A DNA stretch of 64,000 nucleotides from UBA6080 sp964607515 (GTDB taxonomy: Bacteria > Fermentibacterota > Fermentibacteria > Fermentibacterales > JCC-6), in the NCBI GenBank assembly GCA_964607515.1, contig CAZSKU010000009.1, positions 19,490 to 83,489 of the forward strand, in the 5' to 3' direction. Positions 18,106 through 28,800 of this stretch are shown here, in pieces. The translations under genes were made by a program, and so were the position numbers. Positions within the stretch are counted from its first letter, which is position 1; every line of letters begins with the position of its first letter. Under the pieces are notes generated by a model. It did not search any database. It was not told where the DNA came from and was given only the letters and a program-made list of their open reading frames with translations.

Positions 18106-20292
18106 ATGCTTGCGTTCATGCTGGTGATGGTGCTGGGCAGATTTGACAGTGAGACCGGGCTGCCGGTGGAGGGGGGAAACCTGGGGTACGCCCCGGGAAT
18201 GGAGGCGGCTCCCTTCGTCCTGGGGCAGGGCGAGTGGACCGGCAACGGCCCGTGGGGCGGCAACGTAAAGGCCCTGGTGGTTTCCCCTGATGACGGAAAC
18301 CTGGTGCTGGCGGCCTGCGGGTTCTCCATGGCCTCCGACGCCGGCGGGGTGTGGCGGAGCACCGACGGCGGCGGGGTCTGGGAGTCCACCGGCCTGTTCG
18401 GCATCCAGGTGAACGACGCCTGCGCGGCGCCCGACTCGAAATTCTACGCCGCCACCAGAACCGGACTCTACGTCTCCGAGGACGGCGGGGTTACGTGGTC
18501 CACCGTCTCCGGCATGCCGTCTTCCTACGTTATCAAGATAGGAGCCTCTTCTGCGGACCCGGACCTGCTCATCGCCGGGCTCTCCAGCAACACGGGCATC
18601 AGGCGCTCCACCGACGGCGGTGATACCTGGCAGGAGGTGGGGCTCAGCACGGGCTACATGAAGGGGTTCGGCTGCGACCCCGACCACCCCGACACAATGT
18701 ATGTCGCCATGTCCGGGCTGGCCCAGCCGCTGTACAGGAGCACCGACGGCGGAGCCTCATGGTCGCCCATGGGCCCCGGAGGCTCCGGCTGGGGGCTGCT
18801 GGTGGCGCCCTTCGGCACCGGCGAGACCATCATTCTCACCCACACGGACGGATTCTACGTTTCCCAGGATCATGGAGCCACCTGGGACCTGGCGGTGTCC
18901 GGCGGAAGCTACGCCCCGGCGGTGTGTGACGGGGACAACCTATACGCGCCGGTGAACTCCGCGGCGGGGGTGTACGAGAGCACCGACGGCGGCCAGACCT
19001 GGAACCTGAACACCGCCGGCATCGTGGCCTCCTACTGGCAGGCGGGGTGCGCCTCGTCTGCGGGATACCTGGTTGGACACTACGGCGGGATCTACAGGAC
19101 CCCGGGGCCGGGAGAAACCTATGCAGTCTCCCAGCAGGGCATCGGGAACGCCTACGTCCACGCGGTGGCGTACAGCGCCTCCACCGGAACACTCTTCGCC
19201 GGCGGCGAGTACCACGGCCTCTGGCGGAGCAGCGATCAGGGCGCCAACTGGGACATCGTATTCCCCGGACCCGGCAACTGGACCATCTACGACATCCAGC
19301 CCCGGTCGGACCTTCACTACCAGGGGCCGGTGATGTACATGGCCACCGCCGGGGGCGTCTACAGGTCCGACGATCACGGGGACAGCTGGGCTCCGGCGGG
19401 ATTCCCGGGGACCCAGGTTACTGCGGTCGCCTTCGACCCCGGCGACCCCGACCGCGCCTGGGCCGGCACAGCCACCACCGGTGTCCACTACACCACCGAC
19501 GGCGGCCAGACCTGGACCGCCGGGAGCGGGCTGCCCTTCGCCCTTTACCCGTCCATTGAACTTACGGATGTTCCCGACCGGGGGCTCAGGGTTCTGGTGT
19601 CGTTCCAGCAGAGCGGAACCGGGGTCTACTGGTCGGACGACGGGGGCGCCACCTTCACCGCGGCTCCCGTGCCCGGCTCATACCACCCGGGGCTTTCCGC
19701 CCGGTGGGGCGGCGACCCGGCGGCATACCTGGCGACCGACGGGGGGATATACCGGTCCTGGGACAGGGGGGAGACCTGGGAGCCGTGCCCGGGTTCCTCC
19801 GGGCTGTCCTGGGCGGTCCTGGGCGAGCAGAACGAACACGTCTTCAACGCCACCGGAAACAACGGAGTGATCTGGAGCCCCGACCAGGGGAACACCTGGC
19901 AGCCCATTAACACGGGGATCGAGGGCAGGTGCGTCTGGGACCTGACCTACGGGTCCTCCCCGGCGCAGCTCTTCGCCGGCCTTCGGGGGTTCGGGGTGGT
20001 GGAACTCACCGAGGACCAGCTGGGCATCCAGGGCGACGCCCCCGGGGCGCTGACCCTGAGGGCTTCTCCCAATCCGTCCGGTGGAACCGTCAATCTGACG
20101 ACGGCCAGGCCCTTCGGGGGAACCGTGGCCCTGCGGATCTACGATTCCGCGGGAAGGCTTGCGGCATCCCTGGAGGATACGGGCCAGGGGGCGGTGTGGG
20201 TTCCCGGGCCGGGTACGCCGGCGGGGTTGTATCTCGTCAGGGCGTCGTGCTCCGGACGGACCGCGACGGCCAGGGTGGTGCTGCTGCCCTGA
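18106..20292 (+). CDS. exported BNR/VPS10-like beta-propeller with C-terminal sorting domain
   Basis: The 728-aa protein has many repeats of the BNR/Asp-box type, 'S-T-D-G-G-x-T-W' (for example residues 84-90, 206-212, 295-301 and 466-472), as in sortilin/VPS10 and exo-sialidase propellers. The last ~80 residues ('LRASPNPSGGTVNL', 'LRIYDSAGRLAASL', 'GTPAGLYLVRASC') are a FlgD-like/type IX secretion-type sorting module, so the protein is probably placed on the cell surface. The ATG at 18106 follows GGAGG, and a short hydrophobic N-terminus serves as export signal. No catalytic residues were identified. A TTGACA box at 18054-18059 may be part of its promoter. Confidence 0.88.
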   Translation: MLAFMLVMVLGRFDSETGLPVEGGNLGYAPGMEAAPFVLGQGEWTGNGPWGGNVKALVVSPDDGNLVLAACGFSMASDAGGVWRSTDGGGVWESTGLFGIQVNDACAAPDSKFYAATRTGLYVSEDGGVTWSTVSGMPSSYVIKIGASSADPDLLIAGLSSNTGIRRSTDGGDTWQEVGLSTGYMKGFGCDPDHPDTMYVAMSGLAQPLYRSTDGGASWSPMGPGGSGWGLLVAPFGTGETIILTHTDGFYVSQDHGATWDLAVSGGSYAPAVCDGDNLYAPVNSAAGVYESTDGGQTWNLNTAGIVASYWQAGCASSAGYLVGHYGGIYRTPGPGETYAVSQQGIGNAYVHAVAYSASTGTLFAGGEYHGLWRSSDQGANWDIVFPGPGNWTIYDIQPRSDLHYQGPVMYMATAGGVYRSDDHGDSWAPAGFPGTQVTAVAFDPGDPDRAWAGTATTGVHYTTDGGQTWTAGSGLPFALYPSIELTDVPDRGLRVLVSFQQSGTGVYWSDDGGATFTAAPVPGSYHPGLSARWGGDPAAYLATDGGIYRSWDRGETWEPCPGSSGLSWAVLGEQNEHVFNATGNNGVIWSPDQGNTWQPINTGIEGRCVWDLTYGSSPAQLFAGLRGFGVVELTEDQLGIQGDAPGALTLRASPNPSGGTVNLTTARPFGGTVALRIYDSAGRLAASLEDTGQGAVWVPGPGTPAGLYLVRASCSGRTATARVVLLP

Positions 20293-20370
20293 GTTCCGCT
20301 TTTTTGGAACATTTCTGCGGCTGGAGGCTACCATTTCCATACTGTATTCCCTCCATCGCAGAGGTTTCAA

Positions 20371-21675
20371 ATGAAAGCCCTTGTCTGTTCCGCCGTTGCT
20401 GCGGCAATGCTCCTGACTTCCTGCACCATGCCTTCAGCCGATGCCCGGCCGAACGTGCTGGTGATCATCATCGACTCCCTGAGGGCCCGGAATCTCTCCT
20501 GTTACGGTTATCAGCGGCAGACCACGCCGCATATAGACAGCCTTGCCGGCGAGGGAACCCTCTGGGTGAACTGCCTGTCCCAGGGATCCTGGACGCTTCC
20601 CTCGGTCACCTCGATACTCACCGGGATTTCTGCCCAGAGCCATGGAACCGGAAGAAGAGGCTTTCAGGAGTACCAGCTTCATCCTGACGCCCCCTTCCTA
20701 CCCGGAATTCTCCGGGATCGAGGATATCGGACCTACGGTTTCTTCAACGTTCCCCACCTGAGCGAGGCCAACGGATTCAGCAGGGGTTTCGAAAACTATG
20801 GGTGCTCATGGGACGTGGAGCACACTGCGGACATGGTGGTGCGCGACTTCACTCAGTGGGCCGACACCCTGGGCGAAGAAGACAGGTTTTTTGCTGTTCT
20901 GCATATCTTCGACCCCCACATGCCCTACAACCCCCCGCAGCCCTTCGATGTCCGGTTCGGCCCCAGGGCTGAGGACTTCCGGACGAGATGGCTTACCGAT
21001 GAAACCGGAGAAGTCGCCGATCCGGAGAACCTTGGTCACTACATGGACCTCTACGACGGTGAAATAGCCTTCACCGATACCCAATTGGGGGATTTGTTCG
21101 CCTTCCTGCGTTCCAGGGGAATAGCCGGCAACACAGTGGTAGTGGTTATCGCGGACCACGGCGAGGAGTTCCTTGAGCACGGCGGCGTTTTCCACGGGCA
21201 CTCCTTCTACCAGGAGGTGATCCACGTACCCCTTATCATATGCGGACCGGGAGTCCCCGCCGGCAGAGTGGACACCGCCTGGGTCGGCCAGTTCGACCTG
21301 GCTCCCACCCTTCTCGGACTTGCAGGTCTCGAAGCGCCCATCGAGATGGAGGGGGTGAGCCTTCTGAACGCGGAACCTATACCGGACAGGATAATCCCCA
21401 GCAGCGAGCTTTTCGATTCCATCGAAGATCTTGATAATCCCTGGGCGTGTTCCGTGGTCAGTCAGGGAATTAAAAACCTCAGACTCGACTACGACACGGC
21501 CTTCGTGGATATGATCACGGACCTGAGGGAAGACCCCATGGAGCTGGCCTACCGCGGGGCGGAGAATTCGGCCCTAGCCGACGGTTACATGCTGTTGCCC
21601 AGGCTGTGGGAACCCATCCCCTCAGAGCAGGATTCGGCAGGCAACCCCATTCTCAGGGATCTGGGTTACTTCTGA
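20371..21675 (+). CDS. alkaline phosphatase superfamily lipoprotein (sulfatase-like, Thr nucleophile)
   Basis: The 434-aa protein has a lipoprotein signal with the lipid-carrying C18 (LLTSC). The core is sulfatase-like: D35 in 'IIIDSLRARNLSCYGY', the nucleophile region 'GSWTLPSVTSILTG', 'FDPHMPYNPP', and 'VVVIADHGEEFLEHGGVFHGHS' with the metal-binding Asp-His. The nucleophile position is T75, not the Cys or Ser of a CxPxR sulfatase motif, so formylglycine cannot form. It is more likely a phosphodiesterase or phosphoglycerol-transferase-type enzyme (inference). It acts at the envelope. A second member of the same type is encoded at 24583-25851. Confidence 0.87.
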   Translation: MKALVCSAVAAAMLLTSCTMPSADARPNVLVIIIDSLRARNLSCYGYQRQTTPHIDSLAGEGTLWVNCLSQGSWTLPSVTSILTGISAQSHGTGRRGFQEYQLHPDAPFLPGILRDRGYRTYGFFNVPHLSEANGFSRGFENYGCSWDVEHTADMVVRDFTQWADTLGEEDRFFAVLHIFDPHMPYNPPQPFDVRFGPRAEDFRTRWLTDETGEVADPENLGHYMDLYDGEIAFTDTQLGDLFAFLRSRGIAGNTVVVVIADHGEEFLEHGGVFHGHSFYQEVIHVPLIICGPGVPAGRVDTAWVGQFDLAPTLLGLAGLEAPIEMEGVSLLNAEPIPDRIIPSSELFDSIEDLDNPWACSVVSQGIKNLRLDYDTAFVDMITDLREDPMELAYRGAENSALADGYMLLPRLWEPIPSEQDSAGNPILRDLGYF

Positions 21676-21676
21676 G

Positions 21677-22762
21677 CTACATCAGGCAGTAAAGGGCCCC
21701 GTCAAGACTGCCGAAGTACACCCTGCCGTCCTGAATGAATGGTGAGGAACTCACCGGGCCGTCGGTTCTGAATCTCCACAGCTCTTCACCGGAGGAAGCG
21801 TCCAGGCAGTAGAGGTTGCCGTCAAGGCTTCCAACGTAAACCGCCCCGTTGGAAAGCGCCGGAGAAGAAATGATTTCGTCCCCGGTATGAAAGCTCCATT
21901 CAAGGGAGCCGTCGCGGATATCCAACGCGACGATTTCACCCTCCGTGGTGCCCAGGATGACCGACTCCCGGGACACAACCGGCGAACTCACCATTCCGGC
22001 AGCGATTCGGGCCACCCACTTCTCACTGCCGGCGGCTGTCTCCAGGGCAAACACCGATCCCTCGTAAGTGCCGAAGTACACGACTCCGTCGGATACGGCG
22101 GGGGTCGAGAAAATCTCATGACCCGCATCCATGCTCCATATCTCCTGACCGGTGGCGATGTTCACCGCATGGAAGATCATGTCCAACCCGCCGAAATACA
22201 TTATGCCGTCGGCAACTGCGGATGAGGAGAAGATCTCCCCATCCGTACCGAATCTCCACAACTCCCTTCCCGTTTCCAGGCTGAAAGCTCTCATGTAAGT
22301 GTCGAAGCCGCCTATGTAGACCACTCCATCGTGAATGAGAGGGGAGGCGACGACTTCATTTTCGGTGCGCCGTTTCCAGGCGAGTTCGCCGGAAAGCGCG
22401 TCCAGCGCATAGATGTAGCCGTCCCAGCTGCCGAACACCACCTTGCCGCCGGCAATCGCCGGGGAGGAAGAAACTTTCCCGTCGGTCTGGAAGGACCACC
22501 TCTTGTCTCCCGTGTCCGAGTCGACGCAGTAGACTTTCCTGTCCCAGCTTCCGACGAAAACAAGATTGTCCGCCATTACGGGGGACGAGCTGATCTCCCC
22601 GGGGGTCTGGAACTTCCATGCAAGGCTGTTCAAATCCCTGGGGCCGGAGGAATCGAAGGTCCCGTTCCGTTCGGCCCCCCCCCGGAACATCGCGGCGGAT
22701 TCTTTCTCACAGGCGGATAGCGTTGACAGAAGTAACACCAATCCGATAATAAAACACTTCAT
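21677..22762 (-). CDS. PQQ-like beta-propeller lipoprotein
   Basis: The 361-aa protein begins with a lipobox signal (LLSTLSAC, lipid on C18). It contains about seven repeats of the pattern 'G-x-V-Y-x-G-S-x-D-x-x-x-Y-x-L-D-x-x-x-G-x-x-x-W', typical of PQQ/BamB-like eight-bladed propellers; the blades near residues 70, 110, 150, 190, 230, 270 and 310 are easy to see. It probably folds as a binding propeller at the membrane without an enzyme site. It resembles BamB, but nothing nearby belongs to the BAM complex. It is convergent with the phosphatase-like gene, with stops one base apart. Confidence 0.88.
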   Translation of the reverse strand: MKCFIIGLVLLLSTLSACEKESAAMFRGGAERNGTFDSSGPRDLNSLAWKFQTPGEISSSPVMADNLVFVGSWDRKVYCVDSDTGDKRWSFQTDGKVSSSPAIAGGKVVFGSWDGYIYALDALSGELAWKRRTENEVVASPLIHDGVVYIGGFDTYMRAFSLETGRELWRFGTDGEIFSSSAVADGIMYFGGLDMIFHAVNIATGQEIWSMDAGHEIFSTPAVSDGVVYFGTYEGSVFALETAAGSEKWVARIAAGMVSSPVVSRESVILGTTEGEIVALDIRDGSLEWSFHTGDEIISSPALSNGAVYVGSLDGNLYCLDASSGEELWRFRTDGPVSSSPFIQDGRVYFGSLDGALYCLM

Positions 22763-22842
22763 GGGATGCCTTCCGATGCGGAGAATCGATGAAGAGACAA
22801 CAGAGAGGCCTATTCAGAGGAATTGGAAAAGGTTCCCGAAAC

Positions 22843-24531
22843 TTAGGAAAGGTCCCCGGGACGAATCCCGTCCAGGGGCTCCTCTATGGCTATCATCCCG
22901 AGGAGCCTGCCCGAGGAATCCCTTAGGGGCTGGGCGCTCACGGTCACCGGGCCTGACAGGATCCTGATGGCTACGGGTTTCGCGCCGCCACGTTTCCATC
23001 CCTCCACCGCTTCGGCCAGCGGAAGATGGTCGTCGGAGTGGAGAACCGCCGAGAGTTCTCCTCCTCTGACGCTCTCCGGAGGAATCTCCATCTCCCTGGA
23101 CAGAACGGGGTTGATGTAGACCACGATGCCGTCCGCATCGGTCACGACGATCCCCCGGGTCTCCACCTCGAGCACCGCCCGGAACAGGGCTCCGTTTCTG
23201 CGGAGTTCCTGTTCGGCCCGGTACCTGCTGATGGCCAGGGCCACGTGTTCCGCGATCCTGGCCAGCAGGGAGAAATCATCGCCGGTGTAGGCGTTCACCA
23301 TGTCGTAGCTCTGAACGGCAAGAACCCCCCAGGTTCCCGAGGAGTCCCCGAGGGGAACGCCCATCCACTGCTCCGGAGGGGTTCCCGTCTCCCTGATGAG
23401 ACCCCTGGCGCTCATCTCGTGGAAATCCCTGCGGGTCAGCAGTCTGGGCTGTCCGGAGGAGCGCACCAGGTCGGTGATGGTCCCCTCCATGTATCCCGGA
23501 ATGGTGAATCCCACGGCTCCGTCGCTCTGGTCCACAGAGTAGGGGAAAGAGTAGGAGTTGTCCTGGTGGTCGTAGAAGGCGAAACAGAGATTCGGGGTGT
23601 GGAACAGCCGGGAGAGATGGGCGTGGATTCCCTCCAGAAGCCCGAACATGGACTGGGCGGTCCCCGACGCCTCGGTGATGGAATGGAGCACGGCCTGGAC
23701 GGTCTCCGCCTTCTGCCTCTCGGCCACCTCAAGAAGCAGCATGTCGTTGGCCCGGGTGAGTTCCCCGGTCTTCTCGTCCACCATCTCCTGCAGACGGTTC
23801 CTGTAGCTCATCAACTCGTCCTCGGCCTGTTTCCTCTTGGTGATGTCCAGCACCACGGCGTCGAACAGCAGCGTTTCCCCGGACTCTCCGGCCACTCCGT
23901 AGGCGCTTATGGAGACCCATATCCTGGTGCTGTCCCGGCGGATCCACTGGGCTTCCATGCCGGTCACCGTATCGTTCTCCATTAGACTCTGAAGCAGTCG
24001 TTCCCGGTCCGACGGGTCCACCCATGTGTCGGGAATCTTGGCGTTGAACAGGTCGTACTCGTTCTCGTACCCGAGCATGTCCACCAGGGGTCTGTTCACG
24101 GAAATGATGTTGCCCGACCGGGCGGCCCTGAAGAAGCCCACCGGAATCCCGGGGGAAATCGTCACCAGGGAAAGGTTCCTGTCCCGAAGGGTCTGCTCCA
24201 TGAACCCCTTCTCGGTCTCGTCCCGGAAGCTGGCCAGGATCATCCCCTCCATCTGGTGGAGCACCACCCGGTAGACGTACCGGTATTTGTCGGTGTTCAG
24301 GGCCAGGCTCACCGGGGAGGTGTGCCCCTGGATCTCCAGTTCGTAGAGGAGCGAGGGCAGCACCCCGTCCGACTGCTCCATTCCCGCAAGCACCCGGTCC
24401 AGAGTCATCCCGGGGGCGTCGCCGAAGGCTTCCGAAAAGGCTCTGTTGGAGTCCGCGAGCTTCAGGTGTCTGTCGAAAACCGCCAGGGCGGTGTCGTCGA
24501 GAAAGCGGGAGAAATGCTCAATCGGATTCAA
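22843..24531 (-). CDS. PAS-PAS-GAF-PAS sensor protein without output domain
   Basis: The 562-aa cytoplasmic protein has an N-terminal PAS-like part (about 1-120), a PAS/PAC domain (about 125-250, 'ARSGNIISVNRPLVDMLGYE', 'DAVVLDITKRKQAE'), a short coiled coil (about 250-275), a GAF domain (about 275-430, 'WMGVPLGDSSGTWGVLAVQ') and a final PAS (about 435-560, 'VVTDADGIVVYINPVLSREM'). No histidine kinase, GGDEF, EAL or DNA-binding domain follows, because the gene stops normally after the last PAS. It may act by protein contact or as a separated sensor. No partner kinase is seen nearby. Confidence 0.87.
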   Translation of the reverse strand: MNPIEHFSRFLDDTALAVFDRHLKLADSNRAFSEAFGDAPGMTLDRVLAGMEQSDGVLPSLLYELEIQGHTSPVSLALNTDKYRYVYRVVLHQMEGMILASFRDETEKGFMEQTLRDRNLSLVTISPGIPVGFFRAARSGNIISVNRPLVDMLGYENEYDLFNAKIPDTWVDPSDRERLLQSLMENDTVTGMEAQWIRRDSTRIWVSISAYGVAGESGETLLFDAVVLDITKRKQAEDELMSYRNRLQEMVDEKTGELTRANDMLLLEVAERQKAETVQAVLHSITEASGTAQSMFGLLEGIHAHLSRLFHTPNLCFAFYDHQDNSYSFPYSVDQSDGAVGFTIPGYMEGTITDLVRSSGQPRLLTRRDFHEMSARGLIRETGTPPEQWMGVPLGDSSGTWGVLAVQSYDMVNAYTGDDFSLLARIAEHVALAISRYRAEQELRRNGALFRAVLEVETRGIVVTDADGIVVYINPVLSREMEIPPESVRGGELSAVLHSDDHLPLAEAVEGWKRGGAKPVAIRILSGPVTVSAQPLRDSSGRLLGMIAIEEPLDGIRPGDLS

Positions 24532-24582
24532 ACGGATGCCTCCGTCGCTCGTCTGCCCCGGGGCGATGTGCCCGGGGAGTCG

Positions 24583-25851
24583 TCACAGGTAGCCAAGGTC
24601 CTCCAGGATCGCGTCCACCCGGTCCCTGTCCACCGGAAGAGGAGAGTACAGCGGGGGGGTTGACCAGTACCGCATGGCCTCCTCCATATCCTTTGGGGCA
24701 GGTTCCATGGGATGCGTCCTTCCGGGGTCGGAGCCCAGGTCGAATGCCGTCCAGTGGTCGGTGGTGGTCTCCCAGCAGGTCAGAGTGTCCCCGCGGAGAA
24801 CCGCCACCGGCCATCGAGGGCCGGCGTTCAGATTGCTGGAAATCACCGGCGTCGGGATCCCACCGGCGAAAAGGTCCCGCCCGTCCACCGGACCCGGCCA
24901 CTCCGCCCCCAGCAGGGCCGAAAGGGTGGGCACTATATCCACATGGCTAACCGGATCCGGATACGTGCCCGGGGGAACCCCCGGACCGGCAATCACCAGG
25001 GGAACCCTGAGAACTTCCTGATTCAGTGATTTTCCGTGCCAGATGAGCCCTCTCTCAAGGAACTCCTCCCCATGGTCCGCAACCACCACGACCACGGTCT
25101 CCCGGTCAAGTCCAAGCTCCCGAAGCCCCGCCAGAAGCCTGCCGGTCTGGTGGTCCACATGGGCTACACCCCCGTCGTACATATCCACGAGGTGTTCCCT
25201 CAAAGACGGATCAGGGGGCGCTCCGGTGTCCCTGGTATTCCAGTTGTAAGGCGGCCCCCCGGCTCCGAACATGGTGTCGAAGGGGGCCGGAGGATCGTAG
25301 GGATCATGGGCGTCGAACAGGTGCACCAGAACGAAGAACTCACGATCATCCTCCAGACGCCCCAGCCAGGCCAGGCAGGAATCCACCGTGGGGCCGGCGT
25401 TGTACAGCCCCATATTGCTGCTCTCGAAGCGCTCGTACCCGGTGTGCCAGCCGAACTCCTCCCCGAGGAGGTAGTTGTTCACGAATCCGGCCGTCCGATA
25501 TCCCTCGGCTCCCAGAGTCCGGGCCAGCGTGGGCATGGCCGGATCGGCCCCCATCACCCTGCCGGTGTCGTACCTTCTGGCGCCGTGGGACCGGGGGTAG
25601 AGACCCGTGAGAATGCTGGCCCCCGAGGGAAGGGTCCAGGGAGCCGCCGCCTGGCACGCGGTAAAGGCGGCTCCCGCCCGGGCGAGGCTGTCCAGGGTGG
25701 GGGTGGTGTTCCGCGAGTAGCCGCAGTAGCCCACATGGTCGGCGGCCACCGCGTCCAGGATCACCAGCAGCATCGACGGCCTTCCAGCCTCCCCGCAGGA
25801 GGATGCAAGCAGGATGATCAGAACCGGAATCCACCGCCTACTCAGCGGCAT
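24583..25851 (-). CDS. alkaline phosphatase superfamily lipoprotein (sulfatase-like, Thr nucleophile)
   Basis: The 422-aa protein has a lipoprotein signal (LLASSC, C19) and the same fold as the protein at 20371-21675: D33 in 'LLVILDAVAADHVGYCGY', 'APWTLPSGASILTGLYPRSHG' with T73 at the nucleophile place, 'FDAHDPYDPP', and 'VVVVADHGEEFLERGLIWHGKS'. It lacks the Cys/Ser of true sulfatases, so a phosphodiester or phosphonate type activity is more likely. Its start overlaps the end of the RND transporter gene by 14 bp, so it may be read from the efflux operon transcript. Confidence 0.87.
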   Translation of the reverse strand: MPLSRRWIPVLIILLASSCGEAGRPSMLLVILDAVAADHVGYCGYSRNTTPTLDSLARAGAAFTACQAAAPWTLPSGASILTGLYPRSHGARRYDTGRVMGADPAMPTLARTLGAEGYRTAGFVNNYLLGEEFGWHTGYERFESSNMGLYNAGPTVDSCLAWLGRLEDDREFFVLVHLFDAHDPYDPPAPFDTMFGAGGPPYNWNTRDTGAPPDPSLREHLVDMYDGGVAHVDHQTGRLLAGLRELGLDRETVVVVVADHGEEFLERGLIWHGKSLNQEVLRVPLVIAGPGVPPGTYPDPVSHVDIVPTLSALLGAEWPGPVDGRDLFAGGIPTPVISSNLNAGPRWPVAVLRGDTLTCWETTTDHWTAFDLGSDPGRTHPMEPAPKDMEEAMRYWSTPPLYSPLPVDRDRVDAILEDLGYL

Positions 25852-28800
25852 TGCACTCCTTTCTGGCCTTCATGGCCAGCCGGTGCCCGAAAACTACATA
25901 GATGCACGGCTCCACCAGCAGGGTGAGCCCTGTGGCAGCTATCATGCCGAATATCACGGTGACCGCCAGGGGCGACCAGGATTCGGCGCCCTCGCCGATC
26001 CCGAGGGCCAGGGGAAGCATGGCCAGCATGGTGGTGAGGGCGGTCATCAGGATGGGCCGCAGCCGCACGGTCACCGCCTCGGTCACCGCCTCCTCGAGGG
26101 TTCTGCCGCCCCGGCGGAGCAGCTGGTTCGCGTAGTCCACCAGCACTATGCCGTTGTTTACCACGATTCCCGCCAGCATCAGCACCCCGATCAGGGACAT
26201 AACCGAAAGAGGGGTACCGGTGATCAGAAGACCCAGGATCACTCCGATTATCGCCATGGGCACGGTGAAGATGATGATGAAGGGCTCCAGCAGGGACTCG
26301 AACTCACCGCACATGACCATGTAAACCAGCAGGGCCGCCACCACTATGGCGATGCCCAGGTAGAGGAAGGTCTCTTGCTGGTCTTTCATGTCTCCGCCGA
26401 ACTCGATCCTCAGGTGGTTGTAGTTGGCGTCTTCCACCGCCCGGCGGACGTCGGCGGCCACCTCTCCCAGGCTCCGTCCCACCACGTCGCAGGTGATGGT
26501 GACCGAGCGCTGCTGGTTGGTCCGTCGAATGCTCGTGGAAATCATCCTCTCCCGGAAGCCGCCCAGGTTCAGGGCCGGCAGCCCGGTCACGGAGAGGTAG
26601 TCCAAGTCTTCCCGGGAGTCCCGGAGGTACTCCGGGTACCTGACCACGATGTCTATCTCCTCCCCTGCCTCCCGGAAAACACCCGCTTCGGTACCCCGCA
26701 GGGCGGTGCCTATCTCCGAGGCAACCATGTAGGGGCTGAGGCCGTAAAGAGCCATGGAGTTCACGTCGGGGCTGAAGGAGAGCTCCGGGGTCATGTCTTC
26801 CATGGAGGATTTGGCCTCCCGGACCCCGGGAATGGCCGCAACAACCTCCCGGAACCGCTCGCCCTCGCTCACGAGGGTCTCCATGTCGTCTGAGAATATC
26901 TCCACCTCAATGGGGCTTCCCCCCATGAAGTTTCCGCCGGAGATGTCGTACTCGAGCCCGGGGATGTTGTCCAGCACCCCTCGAATACTTTCCTCGTACT
27001 CCTTCTGGGAGGTGCTTCTCTGGTGCACGGGCACCAGACGGAACATCATCTCCGCGGACCAGCTTCCCCCGGCGCCGCTGAAGGCCGCGCCGATGCCCTG
27101 TTCCTGGCCAATCTGGGTGTACCACGTGATCAGATCGCCCTCGGCGAATATCAATGGAAGGGAATCCTCCAGGGTCCGGATCAGAGCGTCCGTCTCATCC
27201 AGGCTTGTCCCCAGAGGGGCGCTCATGTCAATGCTTATGAAGCCCTCGTCGTTGCTGGGTATGAACTCGGACTTCAGCAGCGGCGTCATGGCCAGGGTGG
27301 CCACCAGGATCGCCAGGGTAATCAGGATAACCCTTTTCCGGTATCTGACGAGGGTTGCCGACAGGGCCCGGAACCTCCTCTCCGAAGATTCGAACCAATT
27401 CTGAATGCGCTGCCCCAGGCTGCCCTGCCGGTGGACCGGAACGAGCTTGTCGGCGAAGGAACTCAGCAGGGGCACAAGGCTCAGGGCGACGAAGAGCGAT
27501 ACGATCAGGCTGAACACGATGGTGAGCACCATCTCCCGGAACATCTCCCCGGCGATTCCCGGCACGAAGAGTATCGGAACGAACACCGCCAGGGTGGTCA
27601 GGGTGGAGGCGCTTATGGCCATTGCCACCTCGCTCGATCCGTTGACCGAGGCTCCGCAAGGAGTGTCTCCCTGGGTCCGGTACCTGTAGATGCTTTCCAG
27701 GACCACGATGGAGTTGTCCACCAGCAGCCCCACCGCCAGGGCGAGGCCCGCCAGGGAGATCATGTTCAGGTCGACATCGGTGAAGTGCATCACCGCGAAG
27801 GTGGTGATGATGGAGACGGGAATGGCTGCGCCGGCGATCAGGGCGCCCCTGGGCGAACGAAGGAAGAACAGCAGCACCAGGAACGCCAGCACCGACGCCT
27901 GAACGGCGGTGTTGGCAAGGTTGGAGATGGCCTGGGAAATGAAGTCCGACTGGTCGAACATCACATAGGGCACCAGCTGCCCCGCGTACTCCCGTTCTAT
28001 CGCCTCCAGCTCCCGGTTCACACTGTTGCACACGTTCACCGTGTTGGCGTCGGACCGGCGCTGCACGATGCCGAACAGGGAGGGCTGCCCGTCCATCCGG
28101 ATGTACTGGGTCACCTCCTGTTCCCCGTCCACCACGTCCGCTACGTCCCGGAGCAGCACCGGGCCGCCCGGGCCTCCACCAACCACCAGCTGCTCGAGCT
28201 GGCTGAGGCCGGTGACGCTGGACTCCACCCGGATGCTCATGGACAGACCGCCCGATTCGAGTTCTCCCGCGGGCATGTCGTTTCGTACGGAGGCGATGGC
28301 GCCGGTGATCTGGGAGAGGGTCACCCCCGCCGCCTGCATCCGCGCCGGATCGGCCTGTATCTGGATCTCCCTGACCAGCCCTCCCATGGTGGACACCGAC
28401 CCCACACCGGGCTGCCGGGTGAGCCTGGGTTCTATCTCGTTCTCCAGAAGCTGCCTCAGGGCGAAATCATCCAACTGGCTGCTGGAGAATCCGATGAACA
28501 TCACCGGCTGAAGGCTGGGGTCCAGGGCAAGAACCAGGGGATCGGTGGCGTCCTCCGGAAGGAATTCGCCGTACAGGTCCAGCTGTCTTCTGATGTCCGT
28601 TTCAGCCTGCTCCAGGTCGTGGCCCCAGTCGAATTCCGCCATCACTACGCTGACGCCGTTGACTGAAGTGGAGATGATCTTCTTCACGCTGGCCACCCGG
28701 GACGCCGCCTCCTCGAGGTTGCGGGTGACCAGGTTCTCCATCTCCTCGGGACCCGCCCCGGTCATGGAACTCATGATGATGATCATGGGGAACTGGACCT

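Noticed and set aside
17860..18127. Short open frames across tRNA-Gln
   Set aside because: They pass through a complete tRNA with its own promoter and terminator.
27023..28666. Plus-strand frame of 547 codons inside the RND transporter
   Set aside because: It is antisense to a clear RND pump and is His/Gly-rich without a domain.
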